A stretch of 43,814 bases of DNA, taken from the NCBI GenBank assembly GCA_017652265.1, contig JAGCBH010000051.1, positions 1 through 43,814 on the forward strand, read 5' to 3'. Made by a program: the position numbers and the translations under genes. The stretch comes from a bacterium. GTDB lineage: Bacteria; Cyanobacteriota; Vampirovibrionia; Gastranaerophilales; Gastranaerophilaceae. How positions within the stretch are numbered: the stretch's first letter is position 1; each line of letters begins with the position of its first letter. The notes below the pieces were generated by a model. The model saw only the letters and a list, made by a program, of their open reading frames with translations, was not told where the DNA came from and did not search any database. This document shows, in pieces, positions 1 through 7,066 of this stretch.

Positions 1-219
1 AACAGGTATCATACCTTTTATAAGGTCAAGTGCCAGTGTTATATAGAACCATTGTCTACCCATAACTCGTTTGACATTTGTTGCTCCCGTTGAACCGGAG
101 CCGATTTTGCGGATGTCCTCTCCTTTAAAAGCTTTTACAATTAGATATCCTGTCGGTATTGAACCGATTATGTAGCCGATTAGAGCAATAACTAAAATTT
201 TTACCAAACCTATAATCAT
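1..219 (-). CDS. plsY: glycerol-3-phosphate acyltransferase PlsY, N-terminal part (cut by left edge)
   Basis: The 73 visible residues begin MIIGLVKILVIALIGYIIGS and continue with IPTGYLIVKAF, an IGSGSTGATNVKR block and the start of a second hydrophobic helix. The S-x-P-x-G...GSGN/STGATN pattern is the hallmark of PlsY, the membrane enzyme that moves an acyl group from acyl phosphate to glycerol-3-phosphate in the first step of phospholipid synthesis. The usual Asn of GSGNxGATN reads Ser-Thr here. Its ATG overlaps the TGA of waaA as ATGA (216-219), so the two are probably translationally coupled. The C-terminal two thirds lie outside the window. Confidence 0.9.
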   Translation of the reverse strand, partial: MIIGLVKILVIALIGYIIGSIPTGYLIVKAFKGEDIRKIGSGSTGATNVKRVMGRQWFYITLALDLIKGMIPV

Positions 220-1460
220 TTTGTAGCCTCTCTTATTTTTTCAATTACAAATTCCAATGCGCCTTTTTGACTTTCAAAAACTTTTTTACAGTCATCGCAG
301 GCTGATTTATAAAAATCTTCGTTAGTTAAAAGTTTTGTCATATGTTCTGTTAATTCTTTTTCGTTTTTGACGATTTTTCCGGCATTTGTTTTTGTCAAAA
401 GTCCGAAAATGTCCTTAAAATTATGTACATCCGGGCCGGAAATTACAGGTTTGTCGTAAACACTTGCTTCCAAAGGATTATGCCCGCCCGTTGTATTGAA
501 ACTTCCGCCGATAAAAGCAAAATGGCAAAGTGCATAAGCTTTTCCGAGTTCACCTAAAGTATCAAGTAAAATTATATCTTTATCGTTGAAAGTATCGTTT
601 TGGGAACGTAATCCGTAATCAAGTCCTGTATTTTTAACCAATTCTTCAATTTGCGGAACTCTTTGCGGGTGGCGTGGTGCAAGGAGAAGTTTTACATCCG
701 GCACTTGAGATTTTACTTGCTTAAAAGCTTCCAAAACTATTTCATCCTCACCTGTATGTGTGCTCCCTGCAATAATTACGCGCCCTTCGTTTTGCCCTAT
801 TTCAATATCGCAGACTTTTGGTTTAACATCAAATTTAAGATTTCCCATAACTTTTGTTGTATCAGGATTTGCGCCAAGTGTAATCAGTTTGTCATTATCT
901 TCATTGCTTTGAGTGTATATTCCTGTGTAATTTAAAAGCATTTTTTTGAAGAAAAATCTGAAATTCAGATAAGTTTTATATGTGCTGTCTGATATTCTGC
1001 CGTTGATTATGAAAAGCGGAATTTTATATTGTCTGCAATAATGCGAAAACGCAGGCCAAAGTTCTGTTTCTGCGATATAAACAAAAGACGGTTTGACTTT
1101 TTTTAAAAAACTTCTTACAAAAGACGGTACATCATAAGGAAAGTAGGTAATATAATCCGCTACGCCTTTATATTTTTTATGTGCAATATCTTGCCCGGTT
1201 TTTGTTCCTGTTGTTACTATGATTGAATAGTCTGGAAATTCATCTTTTGTTCTTTTTATAAGGTTTTCTAACGCAATAATTTCGCCGACTGAAACACCGT
1301 GAAACATTATGCGTTTTTCTTTGAGGTTGTCAGGCACTTTAAGAAATCCCATTTTTTCTTTCCAGCCGAACATATATTTTTTCTGAATTGCACGTATTAC
1401 CGCATAAATCGGTAACGCAATTATAAACAATATGGTAACAACTATTTCATATAAAAACAT
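216..1460 (-). CDS. waaA: 3-deoxy-D-manno-octulosonic acid (Kdo) transferase
   Basis: This 414-residue protein has a single N-terminal membrane anchor (about residues 4-24). It then shows the WaaA order of motifs: HGVSVGEI, the acceptor-side ETELWP, INGRIS, and a GT-B C-terminal half with IIAGSTHTGEDE, LLAPRHPQR and a GGHNPLEA nucleotide-sugar site. WaaA transfers Kdo from CMP-Kdo to the lipid A precursor on the inner face of the cytoplasmic membrane, which implies an LPS-type outer membrane. Length is normal for the family (about 420). An AAGGAG lies about 15 nt before the ATG, rather far. An in-frame stop just upstream rules out a longer start with better spacing. It is followed by plsY with a 4-base overlap. 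Confidence 0.93.
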   Translation of the reverse strand: MFLYEIVVTILFIIALPIYAVIRAIQKKYMFGWKEKMGFLKVPDNLKEKRIMFHGVSVGEIIALENLIKRTKDEFPDYSIIVTTGTKTGQDIAHKKYKGVADYITYFPYDVPSFVRSFLKKVKPSFVYIAETELWPAFSHYCRQYKIPLFIINGRISDSTYKTYLNFRFFFKKMLLNYTGIYTQSNEDNDKLITLGANPDTTKVMGNLKFDVKPKVCDIEIGQNEGRVIIAGSTHTGEDEIVLEAFKQVKSQVPDVKLLLAPRHPQRVPQIEELVKNTGLDYGLRSQNDTFNDKDIILLDTLGELGKAYALCHFAFIGGSFNTTGGHNPLEASVYDKPVISGPDVHNFKDIFGLLTKTNAGKIVKNEKELTEHMTKLLTNEDFYKSACDDCKKVFESQKGALEFVIEKIREATK

Positions 1461-1479
1461 AATATTTTAATCTTACTCC

Positions 1480-2202
1480 TTAAATATTTGTCTGCAATTT
1501 TTCAATTTCCACATCAAAAATTTTCTGGATATCAACATCCGTGATAATGTTTGCAATTATATCATCAGGGTTAAATTCTTTATCCTCTTTGAGTTTGTTG
1601 AAAATTCCGCAGATTTTTATACCTGTGTATTCTTCTATTAGTTTTGTGGTAAGGGATTCTTCTTCACACATTCCGTCAGTAGTAGATAAAACAATACCTC
1701 TGAAATTTAAACCGTTGTTTTGTGCTTGCTGAATTGACATTATCGTAGTGTTTATACTTGCACTTTCAGCCGGAGCAACAAGCAAAACAGGCAAGCCCAT
1801 TCGTTTTATGAGATCGGTTTCTGTAAATTTTCTTGTTATCGGCGTTGAAAGTCCGTATGTTCCGTCTGTTACAATGCAGTCGTAATTTTTGTAGAAAGTG
1901 GAATAATCTTTGCATATTAAGTCAAAATCCACTTCTATACCGTCAAGAGCGGCAGCAATAACGGGCGAAGATGCTGATTTAAAAAGATATGTTGAATATG
2001 TTTCCATATAACTGTCAACATATTTCATAAATTCCAAATCGCCAGATTTCAGAAGTCCGTTTTTCTGTACCAAAGCTCCGGTTTGTATTGGTTTATAAAG
2101 TGTTGAGCAGTACCCTAAAGCCTGCATGGTAGCGGCTAATCCTGCAGAAAGAACAATTTTACCTGTATTTTTTTCGGTTTCGGTTACATATAACTCTAAC
2201 AT
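1480..2202 (-). CDS. BioD-like (dethiobiotin synthetase family) P-loop protein, degenerate motifs
   Basis: The fold signature of BioD is visible. There is an initial strand then TETEKNTGKIVLSAGLA where BioD has TGTDTxxGKT, LYKPIQTGA for the K-P-x-x-[ST]-G substrate loop, and DGTYGLSTPI where BioD has EGAGGxxxPI. BioD closes the ureido ring of dethiobiotin using ATP and CO2. The last P-loop residue is Ile instead of Thr/Ser and the catalytic EGAGG is altered, so activity is doubtful; a related ATPase role is possible. No other biotin gene is near. I chose the ATG at 2202 because it places the protein start at the first strand, as in the family. In-frame ATGs at 2214, 2217 and 2241 are possible, and none has a good Shine-Dalgarno. 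waaA starts 19 nt downstream. Confidence 0.6.
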   Translation of the reverse strand: MLELYVTETEKNTGKIVLSAGLAATMQALGYCSTLYKPIQTGALVQKNGLLKSGDLEFMKYVDSYMETYSTYLFKSASSPVIAAALDGIEVDFDLICKDYSTFYKNYDCIVTDGTYGLSTPITRKFTETDLIKRMGLPVLLVAPAESASINTTIMSIQQAQNNGLNFRGIVLSTTDGMCEEESLTTKLIEEYTGIKICGIFNKLKEDKEFNPDDIIANIITDVDIQKIFDVEIEKLQTNI

Positions 2203-2256
2203 ATCCGAAATCATCATATCACAAAATAGACTAATTGGCATGCGCCAAATGAAATT

Positions 2257-2490
2257 TTAGTTGCAATAATTTTCCTGAAACTCTTGTGTAACATTCTTTT
2301 GTTTATCAAGAATTAGATCAACAGTTTCCATAACCAAAATCATGCAGTCAACGTACTGTTTAAGTTCATCGTTACTTGTATCTTCGCTGGCTTTATACAT
2401 AATATCTAACGTGCTTTTAACGCTTTGGATTAAACTGATTAGTTCCATCATTTTGTTTTCAAGATTGTGTTCAAAAATAAAGTCTTTCAT
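2257..2490 (-). CDS. small helical protein of unknown function (77 aa)
   Basis: The protein is short, soluble and rich in heptad-like Leu/Ile/Met spacing (LENKMMELISLIQSVKSTLD, then a second helix around ILVMETVDLILDKQ). AGGAC precedes the ATG. I do not recognise the family. It is transcribed away from the XRE regulator at 2565, and the shared upstream region carries two palindromic operator words. This suggests the regulator controls it. The layout resembles the 65-aa helical protein at 20541, which also sits opposite a tiny DNA-binding protein. Confidence 0.6.
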   Translation of the reverse strand: MKDFIFEHNLENKMMELISLIQSVKSTLDIMYKASEDTSNDELKQYVDCMILVMETVDLILDKQKNVTQEFQENYCN

Positions 2491-2509
2491 AAAATTTTGT
2501 CCTAAATTA

Positions 2510-2570
2510 ATTATATTTGCATGTATGCAAAATTTATACCAATAATAATATTAAAATTGCATATATGCAA
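2510..2570. promoter_or_regulatory. divergent promoter with two palindromic operators TTGCATnnATGCAA
   Basis: Copy 1 is TTGCATGTATGCAA (2517-2530), with 6-base arms and a 2-base centre. Copy 2 is TTGCATATATGCAA (2557-2570), a perfect 14-base palindrome. The centres are 40 bp apart, close to four helical turns. A TATAAT for the minus-strand gene lies at 2510-2515, directly beside copy 1, and copy 2 overlaps the start codon of the XRE gene. Two identical symmetrical sites on one face of the DNA next to a helix-turn-helix gene are what an autoregulated divergent operator looks like. Binding by this protein is inferred. Confidence 0.7.
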
Positions 2571-2783
2571 GTTTCTGATGAAAAATTATTACAATTAGGT
2601 AATCACATAAAGAGTTTAAGAAAGAAACGGAAACTAACTCTTGAAAACATTTGTTACAAAAATGGGCTTGAACCATCTACTTTAAGCCGTATTGAAAATG
2701 GACAGGTTGAACCTAAATATTTAACATTATTACAACTTGCAAATGCCTACGATATGAAATTATCTCAATTATTGGATTTTTAA
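2565..2783 (+). CDS. XRE-family helix-turn-helix transcriptional regulator (72 aa)
   Basis: The protein is almost entirely one Cro/C1-type HTH: LGNHIKSLRKKRKLTLENIC, then GLEPSTLSRIENGQVEPKYL, then LLQLANAYDMKLSQLLDF. The recognition helix is around PSTLSRIE. The start at ATG 2565 (MQVSDEKLLQ) fits the family. An upstream in-frame ATG would add a 16-residue leader that is encoded by the operator region. There is no clear Shine-Dalgarno, and the ATG sits within operator copy 2. It is divergent from the 77-aa helical gene and probably represses both directions. Confidence 0.85.
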   Translation: MQVSDEKLLQLGNHIKSLRKKRKLTLENICYKNGLEPSTLSRIENGQVEPKYLTLLQLANAYDMKLSQLLDF

Positions 2784-2793
2784 CAGATTATAA

Positions 2794-2822
2794 TTCAAAA
2801 TTACAATATTTTGCGTTATAAT
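2794..2822 (+). promoter_or_regulatory. promoter, leaderless geometry, for the DUF3326 gene
   Basis: TTCAAA (2794-2799), a 17-bp spacer, and a perfect TATAAT (2817-2822). Six bases separate the box from the ATG at 2829, so a normal start point falls on the start codon. No Shine-Dalgarno is present. Confidence 0.6.
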
Positions 2823-2828
2823 TTCCTT

Positions 2829-3791
2829 ATGTTTAACGGTGAAAAATTAGGTGCGTTTATAATTCCGACAGGAGTTGGGGCAAGTATCGGCGGATTTGCT
2901 GGTGACGGAAGTCCTTATGCAAGAAAGTTATCCGAAAATTGCAGGCTGATTGTTAACCCGAATGTTGTTAATGCGGGCGGGTTTTCGGGAATTAATGACA
3001 AAATGTTTTATGTTGAAGGGTATTCTTTGGATGAATTTTTTAAGGGGAAAATAAATCTAAAACCATCTAAAAACAACAAAATCGGAGTGATTTTTGATAA
3101 AGCGATACCCGAAAAAATCCTGAATGTTCATATAAATACGATTAATGCCGTAAAGGCGGTTTATGGTATTGATATTCCTCATTGGCAAATAACGGATGAA
3201 AATGTCGGAGTGAATTTTCAAATTGATGAAAACGGAATTTCAACAGGCGGAATAGAAAACCCTGAAACCCTTTTAAAGTGCGGAAAATCCTTACTTGAAA
3301 AAGGGTGTAATGCGCTTGCTATTGTTTGCATGTTTGAAAATCCGGAAGACGATAACCCCGAATACTCATCAGGCGCGGGTGTTGATCCTGTGGGCGGAGT
3401 TGAAGCGATAATTTCACACCTTATATCAAAAGAATTAAAAGTTCCTTGCGCGCATTCGCCGGCGTTTGATGATTTGGAAATTACAACGGAAATAGTTAAT
3501 CCGAAAGCATCTTCAGAATATATTACACCGACATTTTTGCCGTGTATTTTATTGGGTTTGAATAACGCACCTTTAATTAGTGATGTCGGCGGTATCAGTA
3601 TAAATGATTTGGACTTTCTTGTTATGCCACATAACTCACTTGGTTCAATACCTGTTTTTGAATGTGTGAAACGGGGAATAAAAGTTTATGCGGTAAGGGA
3701 AAATTCAACGGTGCTGGATGTTACAAAACAAAAACTTAAACCTGGTACCGATTTTATAGAAGAAATAGACAGTTATAAAGATTTATTCTAA
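2829..3791 (+). CDS. DUF3326 family protein
   Basis: The 320-residue product shows the pattern I associate with DUF3326: GAFIIPTGVGASIGGFAGD near the start, VNPNVVNAGG, a middle part with CMFENPED and the AGVDPVGGVEAIISHLIS block, then VPCAHSPAFDD and an end with LPCILLGLNNAPL. The family is common in Cyanobacteria and has no established reaction that I know of. Gly-rich loops at residues 13-24 suggest ligand or nucleotide binding. I start at ATG 2829, because the TTG at 2811 lies inside the promoter. Its last 9 bases overlap the convergent histidine kinase gene. Confidence 0.75.
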   Translation: MFNGEKLGAFIIPTGVGASIGGFAGDGSPYARKLSENCRLIVNPNVVNAGGFSGINDKMFYVEGYSLDEFFKGKINLKPSKNNKIGVIFDKAIPEKILNVHINTINAVKAVYGIDIPHWQITDENVGVNFQIDENGISTGGIENPETLLKCGKSLLEKGCNALAIVCMFENPEDDNPEYSSGAGVDPVGGVEAIISHLISKELKVPCAHSPAFDDLEITTEIVNPKASSEYITPTFLPCILLGLNNAPLISDVGGISINDLDFLVMPHNSLGSIPVFECVKRGIKVYAVRENSTVLDVTKQKLKPGTDFIEEIDSYKDLF

Positions 3792-5447
3792 AGGCAAAAC
3801 GAATTTGAACTGTGAGCCTTTATTCGGTTCACTTTCGCACCAGATAGCGCCTTTGTGATTTTCAATAAGTTCTTTTGCAATAGGTAAGCCCAAACCTGTT
3901 CCGCCGACTTTTCTCATGGAAGAATCTTCTATCTGCGAAAATTTGTCAAAAACTCTCAAAATATCCTTATCGGCAATACCTATTCCCTCATCTGCAACGG
4001 TTACCAAGACATAATTTCCCGATAATTTTTCAAGAGTTGTTTTGAATAAATTATCTTTATTGATATTTTCGGCGTTTATTTTTTGTGATGAAATTTTTAT
4101 TTTTTTGTTGTTATCACTGAACTTTATGGCATTTGAGATGAGGTTTGTCAAAACACGTTCAATGCGTTTTGAATCAATTGAAATTTCGGGCAGCGTGTCA
4201 TCACATTCCGTCAGAATTTCAATTTCTTTTTCAAGTGCCATTGCGTAAAGTGTAGTTTTAGCCGACATTATGACGGAATTTATATTAGTTTTTTCAAAAT
4301 TGAAGGTCATTTTCCCTGCTTCAATTTTTGATATATCAAGCAAATCGTTTATGATGTCGGATAATTTTAATATATTTCTGTGCGCCATTTGAAAAAAGTT
4401 ATCGGCATTCGGATTAAGCTCGCCTGTTTTGCCCGTCAAAACAATATCAACAGAATTTTTTATTGAAGCAAGCGGAGTTCTTAATTCGTGAGAAACAATG
4501 GATATGAAATCGGATTTAATTTTTTCCAGTTTTTTTAATTTTTCATTTGTTTCCATAATTTCCTGGTACAAAGCTGCGCTTTTCAGAGGTATCGAAACCT
4601 GTCTTGCAATTGTCTGGAAACATGTTGAATCATCAGTTGTGAATTTTGTATCTTTAAAGATTTCTATACATCCGTAAAATTCTTCATTTTGTCCGATTGA
4701 GGCGAACATATTGTCAAATCTGAAGATGTTAAAATTGTATCTTCCTGTCGGATTTTTGATTTTTTTAACTATTTTTAAATTGCTCTCATCAAGTTCAAAA
4801 GGAAGTTTTCTGTTGTCATAAAGCATTTTATAATTCAAAATTGTCCGTAATTTCAGGGCGCTCAGTATTTCTTCCGACAGTTCGTATAGTGAATTTATTA
4901 TCAAAACAGGCTCAGATGGGTTGCAAAACGATAGCGTGCAGGTGAGTGAAAAGCTTAGCGCTTTATCCATCCCCTCTATCATAATGTCAATGAGTTTATT
5001 TTTGTCCAGGCCGCCTGCGAATTTTGAACTTGTATCATATAAAACGTTCAAACGATACAAACTTGATGCAAGGTTTTTGTTTGTGTAATAAAGAGTTTCC
5101 TGCGATTTTTTGTTTCTCAGGCAAGTGTCAATAGTAGCTAAAATAATGTCGTCTGGTGAATTGTAATTCAGTATGCAGTTAGAATGTTTGGAAAGCTCTT
5201 TGTCGGTTTTGTCCGAAAAAAGTGCTGTGATATAAACGTTTTCAAATTTGGATTTTATATCCTTAACGAATTTTTTTGTTCCGTTAAAGTCGGCATCCGC
5301 AATGATTATATCGGGCGGTTCAACTTTCATCAGGTCTATGACGTAATCAGCATCTGAGCACGTTGTAAAATCATAAGGCTCAAGATTTTTTTCAAATCTT
5401 GCCTGCTTTTCACTGTCTTCCCCAAAATACAATACTCTGCTTTTCAT
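3783..5447 (-). CDS. hybrid sensor histidine kinase (N-terminal receiver-like, GAF, HisKA, HATPase)
   Basis: The order is reversed compared with classical hybrid kinases. A receiver-like domain comes first (1-112), with Asp51 in IIIADADF at the phospho-acceptor position, but without the usual Lys-Pro after the fifth strand (LNYNSP instead). A GAF-like sensor domain follows (about 133-293), then a short coiled linker. HisKA has the phosphorylated His320 in IVSHELRTPL. The HATPase has DEGIGI, VFDKF and GGTGLGLPIA boxes. There is no membrane segment, so it is a cytoplasmic sensor. No partner response regulator lies alongside. trpS ends 57 nt upstream. The ligand is unknown. Confidence 0.88.
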   Translation of the reverse strand: MKSRVLYFGEDSEKQARFEKNLEPYDFTTCSDADYVIDLMKVEPPDIIIADADFNGTKKFVKDIKSKFENVYITALFSDKTDKELSKHSNCILNYNSPDDIILATIDTCLRNKKSQETLYYTNKNLASSLYRLNVLYDTSSKFAGGLDKNKLIDIMIEGMDKALSFSLTCTLSFCNPSEPVLIINSLYELSEEILSALKLRTILNYKMLYDNRKLPFELDESNLKIVKKIKNPTGRYNFNIFRFDNMFASIGQNEEFYGCIEIFKDTKFTTDDSTCFQTIARQVSIPLKSAALYQEIMETNEKLKKLEKIKSDFISIVSHELRTPLASIKNSVDIVLTGKTGELNPNADNFFQMAHRNILKLSDIINDLLDISKIEAGKMTFNFEKTNINSVIMSAKTTLYAMALEKEIEILTECDDTLPEISIDSKRIERVLTNLISNAIKFSDNNKKIKISSQKINAENINKDNLFKTTLEKLSGNYVLVTVADEGIGIADKDILRVFDKFSQIEDSSMRKVGGTGLGLPIAKELIENHKGAIWCESEPNKGSQFKFVLPLE

Positions 5448-5504
5448 AAACTCTATCGTAGCAAATATGGTTTAAAAATCAAATATTTAACAAGAGTTTA
5501 TATA

Positions 5505-6503
5505 TCAGTACATTCCGATTATATTTCTGACTTCGTTTACTGTTTTTTGGATTTCACATCTTGCGCGGTCTGAACCTGTGCGGATAATTTCTTCAACAAT
5601 TTCCGGATGAGCTTCGTAGTATCTGCGTTTTTCTCTTATCGGCGCAAATTTCTTGTTGATAACTTCAGCCAGGGCCCGTTTGCATTGGGCACAACCGACA
5701 GATGCTGTTGTGCAGCCCGAACAAACCTGTGCTTTTTCTTCTTTGGTTCCGAAAATTTCCCAATATTTGTATGCAACAAGACAATTTTCAGGATTACCTT
5801 TGTCATCTTTCCTTATTCTGTTTGTATCGGTTATTGCGGTCATTATTTTTTTCGTTGTGGTTTCTTCGTCATCTGAAATTTTTATATCATTATTAAATGA
5901 TTTACCCATTTTATTGCCATCAAGTCCGCAAATAAGAGAACACTTGTTTAATAATGGTTTTGGCTCATTAAAGAATTCTGTTTTATAGATATTGTTAAAT
6001 CTTCTTGCAATATCGCGTGTGATTTCAATATGTGCAACCTGATCAATTCCGACAGGAACATTTTGAGCGTTCAGTGCCATAATATCAGCGCTCATCAAAA
6101 CGGGATAACCCATAAGTCCATAGCTGATTTGGGCATCTCCCTCTTTATTGCGCAAAATTTTTGCCATATCTTTTAAGGTCGGATCACGTTCAACCCAGTT
6201 TTGCGGAGTAACCATGCTTAAATACACGTTTAATTCCGCAATTTCAGGAATTAATGACTGCACATATATTGTGGAAACCTCAGGATCTATGCCGGATGCC
6301 AGCCAGTCAATAACAACATCTTTTACATCCTGTTTTAAAGTTTCGGTTTTGTCGTATTTTGTAGTCAAGGCATGCCAATCGGCAACGAAAAAATAACTTT
6401 CAAAATCGTTTTGAAGTTTAACCCAGTTGTCAATTACTCCCAAATAGTGTCCCAAATGGAGTTTTCCGGTTGATCTCATGCCTGATACTATACGTTCTTT
6501 CAT
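5505..6503 (-). CDS. trpS: tryptophan--tRNA ligase, iron-sulfur type
   Basis: This class Ic synthetase of 332 residues charges tRNA-Trp. HLGH at 16-19 is the HIGH motif, GQVP-like NVPVGIDQVAHIE follows the Rossmann core, and KMGKS at 198-202 is the KMSKS loop. Cysteines 241, 264, 271 and 274 are spaced C-x22-C-x6-C-x2-C, exactly the [4Fe-4S] motif described for Thermotoga maritima TrpRS, where the cluster helps read the anticodon. I chose the ATG at 6503 because AGGAAGGGG precedes it; the upstream in-frame extension is not family-like. It is divergent from ruvC, with 82 bp between starts. Confidence 0.96.
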   Translation of the reverse strand: MKERIVSGMRSTGKLHLGHYLGVIDNWVKLQNDFESYFFVADWHALTTKYDKTETLKQDVKDVVIDWLASGIDPEVSTIYVQSLIPEIAELNVYLSMVTPQNWVERDPTLKDMAKILRNKEGDAQISYGLMGYPVLMSADIMALNAQNVPVGIDQVAHIEITRDIARRFNNIYKTEFFNEPKPLLNKCSLICGLDGNKMGKSFNNDIKISDDEETTTKKIMTAITDTNRIRKDDKGNPENCLVAYKYWEIFGTKEEKAQVCSGCTTASVGCAQCKRALAEVINKKFAPIREKRRYYEAHPEIVEEIIRTGSDRARCEIQKTVNEVRNIIGMY

Positions 6504-6550
6504 ATACAGCCCCTTCCTAGAAAATGATATTATCAAAAAAATACATAAAT

Positions 6551-6578
6551 TTGCAATAGTGAAAAAAAACGTTATAAT
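6551..6578 (+). promoter_or_regulatory. promoter, leaderless geometry, for ruvC
   Basis: TTGCAA (6551-6556), a 16-bp spacer, and TATAAT (6573-6578). Seven bases separate the box from the ruvC ATG at 6586. No Shine-Dalgarno is present. Confidence 0.65.
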
Positions 6579-6585
6579 TTGTTGT

Positions 6586-7059
6586 ATGAAGATACTGGGA
6601 ATAGACCCCGGAATGGCAATAGTCGGGTATGGTTTAATAGATTGCTGCGGTGATGATGTTCGTTTAATATCATCAGGTTCTATACAAACTCAAAAAGGTA
6701 CAAGAGAAGCATCCAGATTGCTTGAAATATATAACGACATGGAAGTTATTATTGAAAAATATAAACCTGATGCCGCCGCAATAGAAAAATTGTTTTTTTT
6801 CAGAAACCGCACTACTGTAATGCCGGTTGCTCATGCAAGAGGTGTGATTCTGCTTGCGCTTGAAAAACATAACATTCCGATATTTGAATATACACCGATT
6901 GAGGTTAAGCAGGTTTTAACCGGATATGGCAGAGCAGAAAAAAAAGAAGTACAACAAATGGTGGAAATTTCTGTTTCAAACAAGGAAAAATTGCCAAAAC
7001 TAGACGATACGGTTGATGCAATTGCGATAGCAATATGTCATAATCGTACGGTTAAGTGA
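6586..7059 (+). CDS. ruvC: crossover junction endodeoxyribonuclease RuvC
   Basis: This 157-residue Holliday junction resolvase of the RNase H fold cuts four-way junctions after RuvAB migration. The four catalytic acids are in place: Asp7 in MKILGIDPG, Glu67 in AAIEKLFF, and Asp141 and Asp144 in KLDDTVDAIAIAICH. An upstream in-frame start would add 36 residues that run into the trpS promoter, so ATG 6586 is right. It heads a plus-strand run in which the next gene begins 7 nt after its stop. ruvA and ruvB are not in the window. Confidence 0.96.
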   Translation: MKILGIDPGMAIVGYGLIDCCGDDVRLISSGSIQTQKGTREASRLLEIYNDMEVIIEKYKPDAAAIEKLFFFRNRTTVMPVAHARGVILLALEKHNIPIFEYTPIEVKQVLTGYGRAEKKEVQQMVEISVSNKEKLPKLDDTVDAIAIAICHNRTVK

Positions 7060-7066
7060 GGAAATT

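Noticed and set aside
5607-5988. Long plus-strand open frames over trpS
   Set aside because: They are antisense shadows of a strongly conserved synthetase, have no ribosome site and no protein-like pattern.
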